In this document: positions 1 to 6,004 of the stretch, one piece after another | Position numbering within the stretch: the first letter of the stretch is position 1 | How the letters are laid out: each line of letters opens with the position of its first letter | NCBI GenBank assembly: GCA_024278285.1 | Contig: JAJRTM010000281.1 | Location: forward strand, 1 to 7,806 | Direction: 5' to 3' | DNA from: Planctomycetota bacterium | GTDB lineage: Bacteria > Planctomycetota > Planctomycetia > Planctomycetales > Planctomycetaceae | Length of the DNA: 7,806 nucleotides | Notes under the pieces: model-generated | What the model was told of the DNA's origin: nothing | What the model saw: the letters and a program-made list of their open reading frames with translations, nothing else | Databases searched by the model: none | Position numbers and translations under genes: made by a program

Positions 1-438
1 CGTGTGGTGATCCTCCGTTTTGATGACGGCGGCTGGGCCCCTTACTTTTGCACCGATCCATCGGCGAGTGTTCCAGAGATTCTTGAAGCGGTAGCCGCCC
101 GCTGGGCGATTGAAGAACAGTTTCATGACGTGAAAGAAGTTCGGGGAGCGGGACAACAACAGGTTCGCAATGTCTGGTCGAACATCGGCTGTTGGAACTT
201 GAACGGCTGGCTGTACACGCTGGTCGAATTGATCTGCTGGGACGTCGAAAAATCGGAGCTGACCGACCGCGGCCATCGCCCCTGGGACAATCCGAATCGC
301 CGCCCGTCGCATGCCGACCGAAAACGCTTTATCACCCGAGAAATGCTGCACCAACAATTTATCGCCCCTCTGCCCAGCACCCCAGAAACCCAAAATATCC
401 GCAACCTCTTTGACACCCTCATCACTCTCAAACTATAA
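1..438 (+). CDS. IS4-type DDE transposase, C-terminal fragment (5' end outside window)
   Basis: This reading frame is open from the first base, so only the last 145 codons of the gene are present. The fragment carries the signature of IS4-type DDE transposases, in which a conserved R is followed three residues later by the catalytic E and six residues after that by K. Here it reads RWAIEEQFHDVK, with the R codon at 100-102. The usual Y three residues before the R is a V. Downstream come a GAGQQQVRN segment and a tryptophan-rich stretch, and a PWDNPNRRPSHADRKR segment that I recall from related planctomycete transposases. The protein would cut and join insertion-sequence ends. I cannot tell whether the copy is intact, because the N-terminal D residues and the left inverted repeat are missing. 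Its base composition is more GC-rich than the two genes that follow. The stop codon at 436-438 lies inside a promoter -10 box. Confidence 0.8.
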   Translation, partial: RVVILRFDDGGWAPYFCTDPSASVPEILEAVAARWAIEEQFHDVKEVRGAGQQQVRNVWSNIGCWNLNGWLYTLVELICWDVEKSELTDRGHRPWDNPNRRPSHADRKRFITREMLHQQFIAPLPSTPETQNIRNLFDTLITLKL

Positions 439-439
439 T
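410..439 (+). promoter_or_regulatory. Consensus sigma-70 promoter at the end of the transposase gene
   Basis: TTGACA at 410-415 and TATAAT at 434-439 are both perfect matches to the sigma-70 consensus, with an 18-base spacer. The -10 box overlaps the transposase stop codon. Transcription would start near 446 and run into the DUF262 gene at 518, giving a leader of about 70 bases. I see no terminator hairpin in between. Insertion sequences are known to activate neighbouring genes through outward-facing promoters. That this one drives the DUF262-HEPN pair is inference. Confidence 0.6.
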
Positions 440-517
440 CCCCTAAAGTGCAGATTGTAATGGACAGTTATTTAAACCAGAACCGTTAACTCCTCTATCT
501 GGTAAAAGCGAGTAAAG

Positions 518-1570
518 ATGAAAGATTGGAATATTCAAAAAACGCAATTCAAAGTCGCTGACTTTGTGAATTGGCGGAAGAATTCGGAACTGAACTTGAG
601 TCCGATGTTTCAAAGAAGAGCAGTATGGTCCAAAGGTGCGAAATCATATTTATTGGACACAATCCTGCGCGGCCTCCCTGTTCCTCCAATCATTTTGCGA
701 GATTTACCACCTGATGTAGATACATTCAAATCTGTCCGTGAAGTTGTAGATGGACAGCAAAGACTGAGGACACTCCTCGCTTTTATTACTCCACAAACAA
801 TCGATGATTATGACGTTAATCGCGACAAGTTTACAATCAGCAAGTCCCATAATAGAGAACTCGCGGGTAAGGCATTTCGTGATCTGCCGAGGGACTATCA
901 ACAGAGAATTCTTAATTACCAATTCATGGTACACATCTTTCCTTCGGAGACTGATGACCGAGACATACTTGAAATCTTTGCGAGAATGAATGCAACTGGA
1001 ACTAAACTTAATAATCAAGAATTGCGAAATGCCGAGTACTTCGGAGAATTCAAAACTCAATCTTTTGCTCTTGCCGCAGAACACTTGAATTATTGGCTAG
1101 AATGGAAATTATTTTCAGAAGAAGCAATCGCAAGAATGAAGGAGGTCGAATTTACATCCGAACTTATGATACTGGTGATTAAAGGGATACAAAGCAACAC
1201 GAAAAGGATCATTGACTCTCATTATCGCGATCTCGAAGAGGAATTTAAAGGCCGTGGCATTGTAACACGACGCGTGAGGTATGTTTTGAAGGTAATGAAT
1301 GACCATTTTCACGCCCCAGAATTTGGTGCTCTTAGCGTGAAAGGAATCGTCTATCCTTTATTCGCTTCTCTATATCATCTGTCCTACGGATTGAATGCTC
1401 CTCTTACATCGGCAAAACCGCATTCTATCAGCAAAAAGAAAATCTCGGAAGTCATTGCTCGTACCAGTCATATACTCAACGAATCTGCTCCAGATAACGT
1501 TTTGCGAGCATTTGATGCACGTAGTTCGCAATCTGACAACAGAAAAGTCATCACTAAGTATCTGAAATAG
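518..1570 (+). CDS. DUF262 domain protein, probable defence-module component
   Basis: This 350-residue protein has the N-terminal DUF262 (GmrS-like, ParB-related) domain. Visible motifs in order are FQRRAVW at residues 31-37, LLDTILRGLPVPPIIL at about 45-60, the hallmark VDGQQR at 77-82, and IFARMNATG followed by KLNNQELRNAEYFG at about 153-176. In characterised relatives such as GmrSD and SspE this domain binds or hydrolyses nucleotides and takes part in anti-phage restriction. There is no C-terminal DUF1524 HNH nuclease, so the protein probably depends on a partner for any cleavage. That partner is likely the HEPN gene, which starts 12 bases after this stop codon. The ATG at 518 is preceded only by a weak GAGTAAAG ribosome-binding sequence. 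The gene looks AT-rich compared with the transposase and the downstream genes, which fits horizontal acquisition. The domain call is strong; the defence role is inferred. Confidence 0.88.
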   Translation: MKDWNIQKTQFKVADFVNWRKNSELNLSPMFQRRAVWSKGAKSYLLDTILRGLPVPPIILRDLPPDVDTFKSVREVVDGQQRLRTLLAFITPQTIDDYDVNRDKFTISKSHNRELAGKAFRDLPRDYQQRILNYQFMVHIFPSETDDRDILEIFARMNATGTKLNNQELRNAEYFGEFKTQSFALAAEHLNYWLEWKLFSEEAIARMKEVEFTSELMILVIKGIQSNTKRIIDSHYRDLEEEFKGRGIVTRRVRYVLKVMNDHFHAPEFGALSVKGIVYPLFASLYHLSYGLNAPLTSAKPHSISKKKISEVIARTSHILNESAPDNVLRAFDARSSQSDNRKVITKYLK

Positions 1571-1582
1571 TGAGTAATTGAA

Positions 1583-2179
1583 ATGACGTCAGCTCTGGTG
1601 GATAAGTATCAGAAGAAGATACGTGAAGCGAATCAGACTAGGATTCGAGTTGAAGAATTATATAGTAGGAGGGAATTGCTTGAACGTGATGTCCTGGCTG
1701 TCTACGAAGGGCTGTTTCTCCGAGCGGTTGTTGGATTTGAGGATCTTTTAGAACAGGTATTCTTTACAGTTTTGTTGGGGAAGACCTCAAAACGCAATTG
1801 GGGAAGTCGTATCAAAGGCAGCAATCCAGTACTTCGTAAGTGCGTAATGGAAGAAAAAGATTATCTCAGTTGGCTCCCAATACAACAAACCGTAAAGAGA
1901 GCGAAGACGTACTTATGTAGTGGACGTCCTTTTTCAGAGATTGACGTATCTCAAAAGAATAATCTTGCGCAGGTTCTCACTATTCGACACGCAATTGCTC
2001 ACTCGTCGAAATCCGCATTGCAAAAATTTCGCTCGAATGTCATTGGTAGCACTAACATACCTCGACACGAACGCAACCCCGCCAGATTTCTTCGTGGGTT
2101 CGGAAACGCAAATATTACTCGGTACGAAGTGTATGTACAGAATCTTGGTGGAATTGCGAATTGCTTTCGGTCTTCGTGA
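1583..2179 (+). CDS. HEPN-domain putative ribonuclease partnered with DUF262
   Basis: This 198-residue protein ends in a HEPN-type signature: IRHAIAHSS contains R135-x4-H140, the R-x4-6-H motif that forms the metal-independent RNase site of HEPN toxins and effectors. An alpha-helical N-terminus includes a likely core helix, VGFEDLLEQVFFTVLL, at residues 50-65. The segment GRPFSEIDV before the catalytic motif and RFLRGFGNANITRYEVYVQ near the end recall the RiboL-PSP / MAE_28990-MAE_18760 group of HEPN proteins. The length and C-terminus look complete. HEPN RNases usually cut tRNA or mRNA when released from a control partner. Lying 12 bases behind the DUF262 gene, it is probably co-transcribed and the effector half of a two-gene system. 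The start ATG has a poor ribosome-binding site, which would fit translational coupling. A non-catalytic structural HEPN remains possible. Confidence 0.75.
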   Translation: MTSALVDKYQKKIREANQTRIRVEELYSRRELLERDVLAVYEGLFLRAVVGFEDLLEQVFFTVLLGKTSKRNWGSRIKGSNPVLRKCVMEEKDYLSWLPIQQTVKRAKTYLCSGRPFSEIDVSQKNNLAQVLTIRHAIAHSSKSALQKFRSNVIGSTNIPRHERNPARFLRGFGNANITRYEVYVQNLGGIANCFRSS

Positions 2180-2374
2180 TTGCAAACTATCTTCATCGAC
2201 ATCTTTTGTAACAACCCTGTCGTGTTCGTCAATCATACCAGCCTTTTTCGCGTGGTGAAGTTCTTGGCATTTTCTTAGGCCTCCGCTACGGGTAGTTTGA
2301 TCGCGCTTCCGAAAATCCAGGCACCCCAATCAACTCGCTCGTGTGTCTCATACAACTCCCTCAATAGAGAACGA

Positions 2375-2526
2375 CAGCGAAGTAGGGTCTGCTGTGCAGA
2401 CCGTTTAGTTGGATGTGGATTCCACGAAAATCTTTCCATTATTAACCATTTCGCAAAGTTAGCGATAGAATAAATAGGCGACACGAACGCATCATCATGC
2501 TCTGCACAGCTGACTCTACTTCGCTG
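2375..2526. repeat. Inverted-repeat-bounded element of about 152 bases
   Basis: The arm at 2375-2402 and the arm at 2499-2526 are reverse complements at 25 of 28 positions, separated by 96 bases. The left arm contains the perfect hairpin GGTCTGC-TGT-GCAGACC; in the right arm the matching hairpin is degraded. This could be a small non-autonomous mobile element, or two REP-like units in opposite orientation (a BIME-like pair). No coding sequence is seen inside. Confidence 0.55.
2381..2402 (+). repeat. REP-like hairpin repeat, copy 1
   Basis: The tail AGTAG is followed by GGTCTGC-TGT-GCAGACC, a 7-base perfect stem with a 3-base loop at 2386-2402. It shares the layout TAGGG plus hairpin with the copies at 2655-2677, 5856-5876 and 5938-5960, while its stem bases differ in compensating positions. 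Confidence 0.6.
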
Positions 2527-2652
2527 GTTGCACTCCACATTTTACCGGTGGGTTGCAAAAAGTGTCTACGAAAAAAACTGGGGATGTGGCGAACAAGAAC
2601 CTGACACCATCAGGAAAATCAGGAAAATAAAGAAGAACGCGGGCGAGTAATC

Positions 2653-2677
2653 GTGGTACGCACAGCGTACCCTACCC
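2653..2677 (-). repeat. REP-like hairpin repeat, copy 2 (inverted orientation)
   Basis: GGTACGC-ACA-GCGTACC at 2655-2671 forms a perfect 7-base stem and is followed by the tail CTACCC. Over 25 bases it matches the copy at 5936-5960 with a single mismatch in the loop. The orientation is opposite to the copies at 2381 and 5856. Confidence 0.65.
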
Positions 2678-2678
2678 G

Positions 2679-2701
2679 CACTGCTGGGCAAGCTGGCAGT
2701 G
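2679..2701. repeat. Short palindrome next to REP-like copy 2
   Basis: CACTGC at 2679-2684 pairs with GCAGTG at 2696-2701 around an 11-base centre containing GGGCAAGC. It directly abuts the tail of the hairpin repeat, so the two may form one composite element. I recall similar CTGCTGG / CCAGCAG palindromes as dispersed repeats in planctomycete genomes; that is memory, not shown here. Confidence 0.4.
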
Positions 2702-2761
2702 GCACAGTACGGACAACTTTATTTTCATGCAAATCAAAATAGTTGCCGTGATTATTCACGT

Positions 2762-3166
2762 TTAACTTTCGTGTACGATCAGATCTTGATCGTGTTGGAA
2801 TCGCTTGGGGACTTCCGCACAAACGCGGATCAGCACCGCGACGTCTTCGACAATTCCTTCGAGCAGCAAATGATGCCCCGTTTCGTTTTCGCTTGTGGCG
2901 GGCATCGCGATCCAGTCGAGATGTTGAATTTCTTCAAACAGCGGAAGTGCCTGCTGGATATCAAACGAAAAGGGTGAAGGGGAATAAGATGGCTCGTTTG
3001 AATAAACGTTCGATGATTTTTTTCGCATCGAAGGAAAGATCGCAATCTCCCAGCAACCCGCTTCATAGTGATAATGGCATCCCAACGGCGTCGGGGTTCC
3101 TTGCGGAAACAGACACAGGGATAGTTGTTGTACGAATTCTTCAATCCAGGAGGGGGGAAGAGCCAT
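2762..3166 (-). CDS. Conserved hypothetical protein, planctomycete-type family
   Basis: This 134-residue soluble protein has no signal peptide or membrane segment. I cannot assign a function. Its pattern resembles a family of small planctomycete hypothetical proteins: a short N-terminal helix, then a strand of the type CWEIAIFPS (residues 38-46), a segment SPFSFDIQQALPLFEEIQHLDW (about 64-85) and a C-terminal ENETGHHLLLEGIVEDVAVLIRVCAEVPKRF (about 93-123), consistent with a compact alpha/beta fold. The ATG at 3166 has a weak upstream CAGAG. The strand choice rests on this protein-like character; the plus-strand frames opposite it look random. A small hairpin at 2747-2760, just beyond the stop codon, could help end transcription. 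The gene lies on the same strand as tadA, 237 bases downstream of it. Confidence 0.7.
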   Translation of the reverse strand: MALPPSWIEEFVQQLSLCLFPQGTPTPLGCHYHYEAGCWEIAIFPSMRKKSSNVYSNEPSYSPSPFSFDIQQALPLFEEIQHLDWIAMPATSENETGHHLLLEGIVEDVAVLIRVCAEVPKRFQHDQDLIVHES

Positions 3167-3248
3167 AACTCTGCGATACCTGTAAAAAAACAGCTACTAA
3201 AAACGCTACTCGTCTGATGAGTTTGAGCAGCGATATCGGAATATAAAA

Positions 3249-3266
3249 TGTTGCGTTTATGCAACA
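3249..3266 (-). terminator. Possible terminator downstream of tadA
   Basis: Read on the minus strand, TGTTGC-ATAAAC-GCAACA forms a 6-base stem with a 6-base loop and is immediately followed by TTTTAT. It lies about 140 bases past the tadA stop. The stem is short, so this is a tentative call. Confidence 0.35.
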
Positions 3267-3403
3267 CTTCTGAGCATGAGCAGTTGCGAGGTAAGTCTCA
3301 AGCAAGAAACGAAAAATCAGTTTCAGCAGGCAATCATTTCACGGAACAGTTCGGGTTGTGGCGGTTATGTGAAATGAAAACGCTGGTCTGTGCGCTGGCA
3401 GGA

Positions 3404-3892
3404 TCACTTCTTCCCAAGAGACCGCTGCTCTCGGAAAAACTCCTGCAGGATCGATTTACACTCCTGCTCCAGAACGCCACCCAGCACTTCTGCTCTATGA
3501 TTTAATCGCTCGTCCTGTGTAATATTGAACAGGCTGTGGCAGGCTCCGGCTTTGGGGTCGCTGGCTCCGTAAACGACGCAGGGCAAACGAGATTGGACAA
3601 TCGCACCGGCACACATTGGACAAGGTTCCAGCGTCACATACAAAATGCAATCCTGAAGTCGCCAGTCTCCCATCGCCTCCGCGGCTTGTGTGATCGCGAT
3701 CATTTCTGCATGAGCAGTCGGATCGTGCAGCATTTCCCGCTGATTATGGGCAGAGGCAATAATTGCACCATTTCGAACAATAACCGCACCCACGGGAACT
3801 TCCTGTGCATCGTAAGCCGCTTTTGCCTCAGAAAGGGCCATTTGCATATAATATTCGTGTGGATGCCGGGGATCGATAAAACGGTCTATCAT
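3404..3892 (-). CDS. tadA: tRNA adenosine(34) deaminase TadA
   Basis: TadA converts adenosine to inosine at the wobble position of tRNA-Arg(ACG), an essential step in decoding arginine codons. The 162-residue protein shows the cytidine/deoxycytidylate deaminase zinc site: HAE at residues 61-63 (H61 zinc ligand, E63 proton shuttle) and PCPMC at 90-94 (C91 and C94 zinc ligands). Other family features are EVPVGAVIV at 31-39, [14 protein letters not shown], and the [10 protein letters not shown] segment. An in-frame TTG at 4006 would add 38 residues that do not resemble TadA and has no proper ribosome-binding site, so I chose the ATG at 3892, which gives the normal family length and the usual N-terminus ([12 protein letters not shown]). 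The ribosome-binding site for 3892 is weak (AAAAAGA). Nothing in the neighbourhood bears on its function. Confidence 0.95.
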   Translation of the reverse strand: MIDRFIDPRHPHEYYMQMALSEAKAAYDAQEVPVGAVIVRNGAIIASAHNQREMLHDPTAHAEMIAITQAAEAMGDWRLQDCILYVTLEPCPMCAGAIVQSRLPCVVYGASDPKAGACHSLFNITQDERLNHRAEVLGGVLEQECKSILQEFFREQRSLGKK

Positions 3893-4146
3893 TGAATTGG
3901 TCTTTTTGTGGATAAGAAGAAATGGCAAAGTAGCCGGGGTTTTGACGCCGTTTGCCCGCCCGGAGATGATCAAACTGTAATATTTTTCGCTCACATTTGA
4001 AATCAACCCCCGCTTTACATTAGTCTGGGTAAATATGATTCATCCAGATTCGGCTGTTTCAGCAATAGCGAATGGCAGAGAATCGTAGCTGATGGATAAC
4101 CTACTTTGATTAACCGTGAGATTTTCTGGTTGCTCAGTACAACAAA

Positions 4147-4173
4147 TTGTATTTATTGAGTGATAAGTATAAT
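4147..4173 (+). promoter_or_regulatory. Possible promoter of the oxidoreductase gene
   Basis: TATAAT at 4168-4173 is a perfect -10 match in an AT-rich stretch about 75 bases before the start codon. The best -35 candidate, TTGTAT at 4147-4152, matches only three of six bases with a 15-base spacer, so it is a weak promoter or one that needs an activator. Confidence 0.35.
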
Positions 4174-4234
4174 TTAACTTTTTCGTCAATTCGAAAAGTG
4201 ACATTCAGTAATCCCGCCTAATGACTCTAACCTC

Positions 4235-4239
4235 AGGAG
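4235..4239 (+). promoter_or_regulatory. Ribosome-binding site deciding the start at 4247
   Basis: AGGAG lies one base before the ATG at 4241 and seven bases before the ATG at 4247. Only the second spacing is usable, so translation should begin at 4247 (MARLTRRSF). Confidence 0.75.
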
Positions 4240-4246
4240 AATGGTA

Positions 4247-5755
4247 ATGGCTCGTTTAACTCGACGAAGTTTTGTGAAACACTCTGTGGCAGCCGGTGCA
4301 GGTCTGCTTGTTGCACCAAAGCTTGGTTTTTCAAAGTCTCCCAACGAAACGCTCGGCGTTGCAGTCATTGGTGCAGGGGGACGTGGTAGTTCTCATGTGG
4401 CTGCCTATCTGACCGACCCGCGTACGCAGATTCTTTACATTGTCGATGCCGATGACAAAAACGGTTACGCCAAGTGTGAAATCATCGAAAAGAAAACCGG
4501 AAAGCGACCGCAGCAAGTCAAAGATATGCGGGAAGTCTTCGATGATAAATCGGTTGATTTAATCAGCACCGCCACCCCGAACCACTGGCACGCGTTATGC
4601 GGTGTATGGGCGATGCAAGCCGGGAAAGATGCCTATGTTGAAAAACCAGTTTGCAAGACGATTCAGGAAGGTTCTGCATTAGTGGCCGCGGCTCGCAAGT
4701 ACGGTCGTATGTGTCAGGTCGGTACGCAATCTCGTAGTAGTAAAGCCGTCAATGAAGCAGTTGCATTTATTGGAACTGGGGGCATCGGCGAAGTGAAGTT
4801 TGCACGCGGATTGTGCTACAAGCGACGTGCTTCAATCGGTCCACTGGGTGATTATCCAATTCCAGGAAGTTGTGATTTCAATCTGTGGAGTGGACCTGCT
4901 CCTTACACGAAACCGAAAGTAACTCGCGAACGTTTTCATTACGACTGGCATTGGCAGCGTCAGTACGGAAATGGCGATTTAGGAAATCAGGGACCGCATC
5001 AAACCGATATCGCTCGCTGGGGGCTGGGTGTTGATACGCATCCGATTTCTGTTATCAGTTATGGCGGTCGGCTCGGGTATCAGGCAGAACGGAAGGATCC
5101 GAAGTACGTTGATGCAGGAGATACGCCGAACACGATTATCTCTTTGTACGACTACGGCGATAAATTCATGACGTTTGAAACACGCGGTTTAAGCGTCAAC
5201 GATTCGGATGACAAAGAGCTTAACGAGCTTTTCCAAAGTACCAAGGGGAATAAAATTGGTGTCGTCTTCTACGGCAGTGATGGTTACGTCGTTCAAAAAA
5301 GCTATGGACACTGCCTGGCGTACGACAAAGATATGAAGTTGATCAAAGAGTTCAAAGGGGGCGGTGATCACTTCGGTAACTTCCTCGATTCTGTTGTCAG
5401 TCGCAAGCGTGAAGACCTGAACGGCGAAGTGCGGGAAGGACATCTTTCGGCTGCACTGGCTCACCTGGGAAATATTTCCTATTACATGGGAGAAAAAAAC
5501 TACGTTTCCGTCGATGCATTGAAATCGGAATTGTCTAAAGTGAAATCGCTGGATAACAATGTCGAAACCGTTGAAAGAACGATTAAACATCTGGAGAAAA
5601 ACGGCGTCGATCTCAAAAAATACCCAGTTGCATTGGGACCATCTTTGAAGTTCGATCCACAGCAGGAAGTCTTCACCAATAACGATGCCGCTAATGCTTA
5701 CCTTGGGCGAGAGTACCGGGCAGGCTTTGTCTGCCCGACTGCCGATAAGGTTTGA
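4247..5755 (+). CDS. Tat-exported Gfo/Idh/MocA family oxidoreductase
   Basis: This 502-residue NAD(P)-dependent oxidoreductase probably acts on a sugar, inositol or related polyol outside the cytoplasmic membrane. Residues 1-30 form a twin-arginine signal with RRSFVK at 6-11, a short hydrophobic stretch (VAAGAGLLVAP) and a polar end. The Rossmann fold follows, with the dinucleotide loop GAGGRG at 42-47, an acidic residue ending the second strand in YIVDADD, ATPNHWH at 109-115 and the family motif EKP at 132-134. The C-terminal half contains GDLGNQGPHQTDIARWGL at 243-260, typical of the planctomycete secreted subgroup, where H251 and D254 sit near the expected substrate site. Planctomycetes carry many such paralogues, often linked to polysaccharide breakdown; the substrate here cannot be read from sequence. 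It ends at a strong terminator and appears monocistronic. Confidence 0.92.
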   Translation: MARLTRRSFVKHSVAAGAGLLVAPKLGFSKSPNETLGVAVIGAGGRGSSHVAAYLTDPRTQILYIVDADDKNGYAKCEIIEKKTGKRPQQVKDMREVFDDKSVDLISTATPNHWHALCGVWAMQAGKDAYVEKPVCKTIQEGSALVAAARKYGRMCQVGTQSRSSKAVNEAVAFIGTGGIGEVKFARGLCYKRRASIGPLGDYPIPGSCDFNLWSGPAPYTKPKVTRERFHYDWHWQRQYGNGDLGNQGPHQTDIARWGLGVDTHPISVISYGGRLGYQAERKDPKYVDAGDTPNTIISLYDYGDKFMTFETRGLSVNDSDDKELNELFQSTKGNKIGVVFYGSDGYVVQKSYGHCLAYDKDMKLIKEFKGGGDHFGNFLDSVVSRKREDLNGEVREGHLSAALAHLGNISYYMGEKNYVSVDALKSELSKVKSLDNNVETVERTIKHLEKNGVDLKKYPVALGPSLKFDPQQEVFTNNDAANAYLGREYRAGFVCPTADKV

Positions 5756-5778
5756 TCAGGAAAACAGTACTGTAAAGT

Positions 5779-5820
5779 CTTCCCTGCAAGAGTGATTTTT
5801 TGCAGGGAAGGTCTGTTTTT
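5779..5820 (+). terminator. Rho-independent terminator of the oxidoreductase gene
   Basis: CTTCCCTGCAA at 5779-5789 pairs perfectly over 11 bases with TTGCAGGGAAG at 5800-5810, with a 10-base loop, followed by GTCTGTTTTT. It starts 24 bases after the stop codon and should insulate the oxidoreductase from the next gene. Confidence 0.88.
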
Positions 5821-5841
5821 ACATAGTACCGGGTAGCCCAT

Positions 5842-5876
5842 CCGCTTTTAGCGGTGTAGGGTGTGCTGTGCACACC
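5842..5876 (+). repeat. REP-like hairpin repeat, copy 3, with adjoining small hairpin
   Basis: CCGCT-TTT-AGCGG (5842-5854) is followed by a TGTAG tail and the hairpin GGTGTGC-TGT-GCACACC at 5860-5876. The second hairpin has the same design as the copy at 2386-2402, with different but compensating stem bases. Confidence 0.6.
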
Positions 5877-5935
5877 AATTGTGACTCACGCCAGAAGAGG
5901 CACATAGCCATTGTAGCACATATAACCCTGTGCGT

Positions 5936-5960
5936 GTGGTACGCACTGCGTACCCTACCC
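5936..5960 (-). repeat. REP-like hairpin repeat, copy 4 (inverted orientation)
   Basis: GGTACGC-ACT-GCGTACC at 5938-5954 followed by CTACCC matches the copy at 2653-2677 with one mismatch. It faces copy 3 in the opposite orientation, about 60 bases away, giving a paired arrangement like a bacterial interspersed mosaic element. Confidence 0.65.
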
Positions 5961-6004
5961 AGTCGGGCAAAAGTATTTTTTCTGGATACCAAAGGGAACA
6001 ACGG

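Larger units (their letters stand above)
2180..2761. other. Non-coding region with several palindromic repeats
   Basis: No convincing gene lies in these 582 bases. Open frames on the minus strand run straight through inverted repeats and have no recognisable protein character. The stretch holds a hairpin at 2386-2402, a degraded inverted copy at 2499-2526, a small CCTGA-CACCA-TCAGG hairpin at 2600-2614, a further hairpin of the same family as the first at 2655-2671, and a CACTGC/GCAGTG hairpin at 2679-2701. It looks like a landing zone for small mobile repeats between the defence-like pair and the convergent minus-strand genes. Confidence 0.6.
3893..4246. other. Divergent intergenic region between tadA and the oxidoreductase gene
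   Basis: These 354 bases separate two genes transcribed away from each other and should contain both promoters. The half nearest the oxidoreductase is AT-rich and contains a good -10 box at 4168-4173. No RNA gene, repeat or riboswitch-like structure was recognised. Confidence 0.5.

Noticed and set aside
518..1570. Full GmrSD-type restriction enzyme
   Set aside because: The protein ends without the DUF1524 HNH nuclease domain, and none is encoded downstream.
1934..2329. Minus-strand open frame of 131 codons
   Set aside because: It lies antisense to the conserved C-terminal part of the HEPN gene, including its R-x4-H motif, and looks like a shadow frame.
2275..2538. Minus-strand open frame of 87 codons
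   Set aside because: It runs through both arms of the inverted repeat at 2375-2526 and shows no recognisable protein pattern or ribosome-binding site.
2893..3168. Plus-strand open frame opposite the small conserved protein
   Set aside because: The minus-strand frame has clear protein character and family resemblance; the plus-strand translation looks random.
3893..4006. TTG start at 4006 extending TadA by 38 residues
   Set aside because: The extension is unlike the TadA family and has only a G-run abutting the start codon with no spacing.
5930..6004. Upstream start for the propeller protein
   Set aside because: It would begin at the edge of a hairpin repeat and place 25 polar residues before a signal peptide; the ATG at 6005 has a good AGGGA site.
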